Below are positions 63,605 through 64,000 of a stretch of 64,000 bases of DNA, piece by piece. Each line of letters begins with the position of its first letter. The stretch's first letter is position 1. Under the pieces are notes generated by a model, which had not been told where the DNA came from, searched no databases, and was given only the letters and a program-made list of their open reading frames with translations. Source of the DNA: Ktedonospora formicarum. GTDB taxonomy: Bacteria > Chloroflexota > Ktedonobacteria > Ktedonobacterales > Ktedonobacteraceae. The stretch lies in assembly GCF_016587355.1 (NCBI RefSeq), contig NZ_BNJF01000001.1, forward strand, positions 2,988,501-3,052,500, given 5' to 3'. The translations under genes were made by a program, and so were the position numbers.

Positions 63605-64000
63605 TTAAGCGTGAGTGACCTCCTGTCCGGGTTCCCAGCGCAGATTGGGTTTACGGGCTGCCAGTGCTTGATCCAGGCGTCCGATGACTGTAGTGTGCGG
63701 AGCCGTTTTCACTACTTCAGGAGTGGTTCGTGTCTCCTCGGCGATCTGCTTCATGACCTGAATGAACTCATCAAGAGTCTCGCGTGTCTCAGTCTCGGTG
63801 GGTTCGATCATTAGCGCCTCTGGAACGATCAGTGGGAAGTAGGTCGTAGGTGCATACATCCCGAAGTCAAGCAGGCGCTTGGCGATATCCGTCGCTGTAA
63901 CTCCTGCCTCCTGTTTTTGACGGCGAGCCGTTGCCACAAACTCGTGCTGGCAGATAAGCGGATAGGCGATCTCATACTCCTCGGCGAGACCATGCTTCAC
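63605..64000 (-). CDS. gcvPB: Glycine dehydrogenase (decarboxylating) subunit 2, C-terminal part
   Basis: 131 residues up to the window edge; the N-terminal part with the PLP lysine lies outside. [40 protein letters not shown] and [20 protein letters not shown] are the strongly conserved end of the P-protein. The following sequence, [19 protein letters not shown], is the usual end of the split GcvPB form. In the glycine cleavage system it decarboxylates glycine and loads the H-protein. gcvPA would be expected next to it beyond the window. Confidence 0.93.
   Translation of the reverse strand: MKHGLAEEYEIAYPLICQHEFVATARRQKQEAGVTATDIAKRLLDFGMYAPTTYFPLIVPEALMIEPTETETRETLDEFIQVMKQIAEETRTTPEVVKTAPHTTVIGRLDQALAARKPNLRWEPGQEVTHA

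Overview
The window looks like chromosomal DNA from a mid-GC Chloroflexota bacterium, most likely of the Ktedonobacteria type. This is inferred from gene content, not from a search: two DUF2079 membrane proteins, Ser/Thr kinase and PP2C proteins carrying zinc ribbons, a PPOX (F420-type) flavoprotein, a sufC-sufD-sufS-sufU-Rieske run, Jag with a long acidic linker, and frequent very long hairpin terminators. Most genes are ordinary housekeeping or metabolic genes.

Layout. 1-4.8 kb: a partial membrane-anchored muramidase-like gene, a two-TM zinc-ribbon protein and gyrB, with a paired dyad and a promoter upstream of gyrB. 4.8-8.9 kb: a minus-strand pair encoding a LarA-like protein and a PhoD-like metallophosphatase. 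8.9-11.2 kb: a decayed accessory patch (startless ORF, GC-rich small gene, N-terminally truncated tyrosine recombinase) lying against the 3' end of tRNA-Thr. 11.4-20.3 kb: a response regulator, a DUF2785 gene, an intact IS982-type element, a frameshifted amidase, a PPOX protein, DUF2079, an XRE regulator and a frameshifted methyltransferase. 20.3-26.8 kb: alaX, an Rrf2/IscR-like regulator and the suf genes, with the same 14-bp palindrome in front of both regulator and operon. 26.8-36.2 kb: phzF, clc, a DUF457-type membrane protein, a second DUF2079, YggT, prs and der.

36.6-44.0 kb is a phospho-signalling block: PP2C phosphatase, Ser/Thr kinase with TPRs, a zinc-ribbon/kinase-remnant/PP2C fusion, a VWA protein and a zinc-ribbon/FHA protein. 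It sits immediately upstream of the conserved rpmH-rnpA-yidD-yidC-jag cluster (44.2-47.3 kb), which here has no dnaA beside it. 47.4-64 kb: a PfkB kinase, a sigma-like factor with an HTH partner, a UbiG-like methyltransferase, ffh, a YkuD lipoprotein, two related membrane proteins, GH57, an HNH protein, tRNA-Pro followed by a strongly structured segment, an FAD oxidoreductase, an RlmA-like methyltransferase and the C-terminal end of gcvPB.

Most notable non-coding signals: a dispersed intergenic repeat family (at least eight loci) with AAAACC/GGTTTT termini and a CGCC/GGCG stem; twin palindromes flanking the Rrf2 regulator; a 68-bp perfect palindrome next to a promoter-like -10; and a multi-stem structure with a T9 tract after tRNA-Pro. 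Two genes carry frameshifts, so either decay or base-calling errors must be considered.
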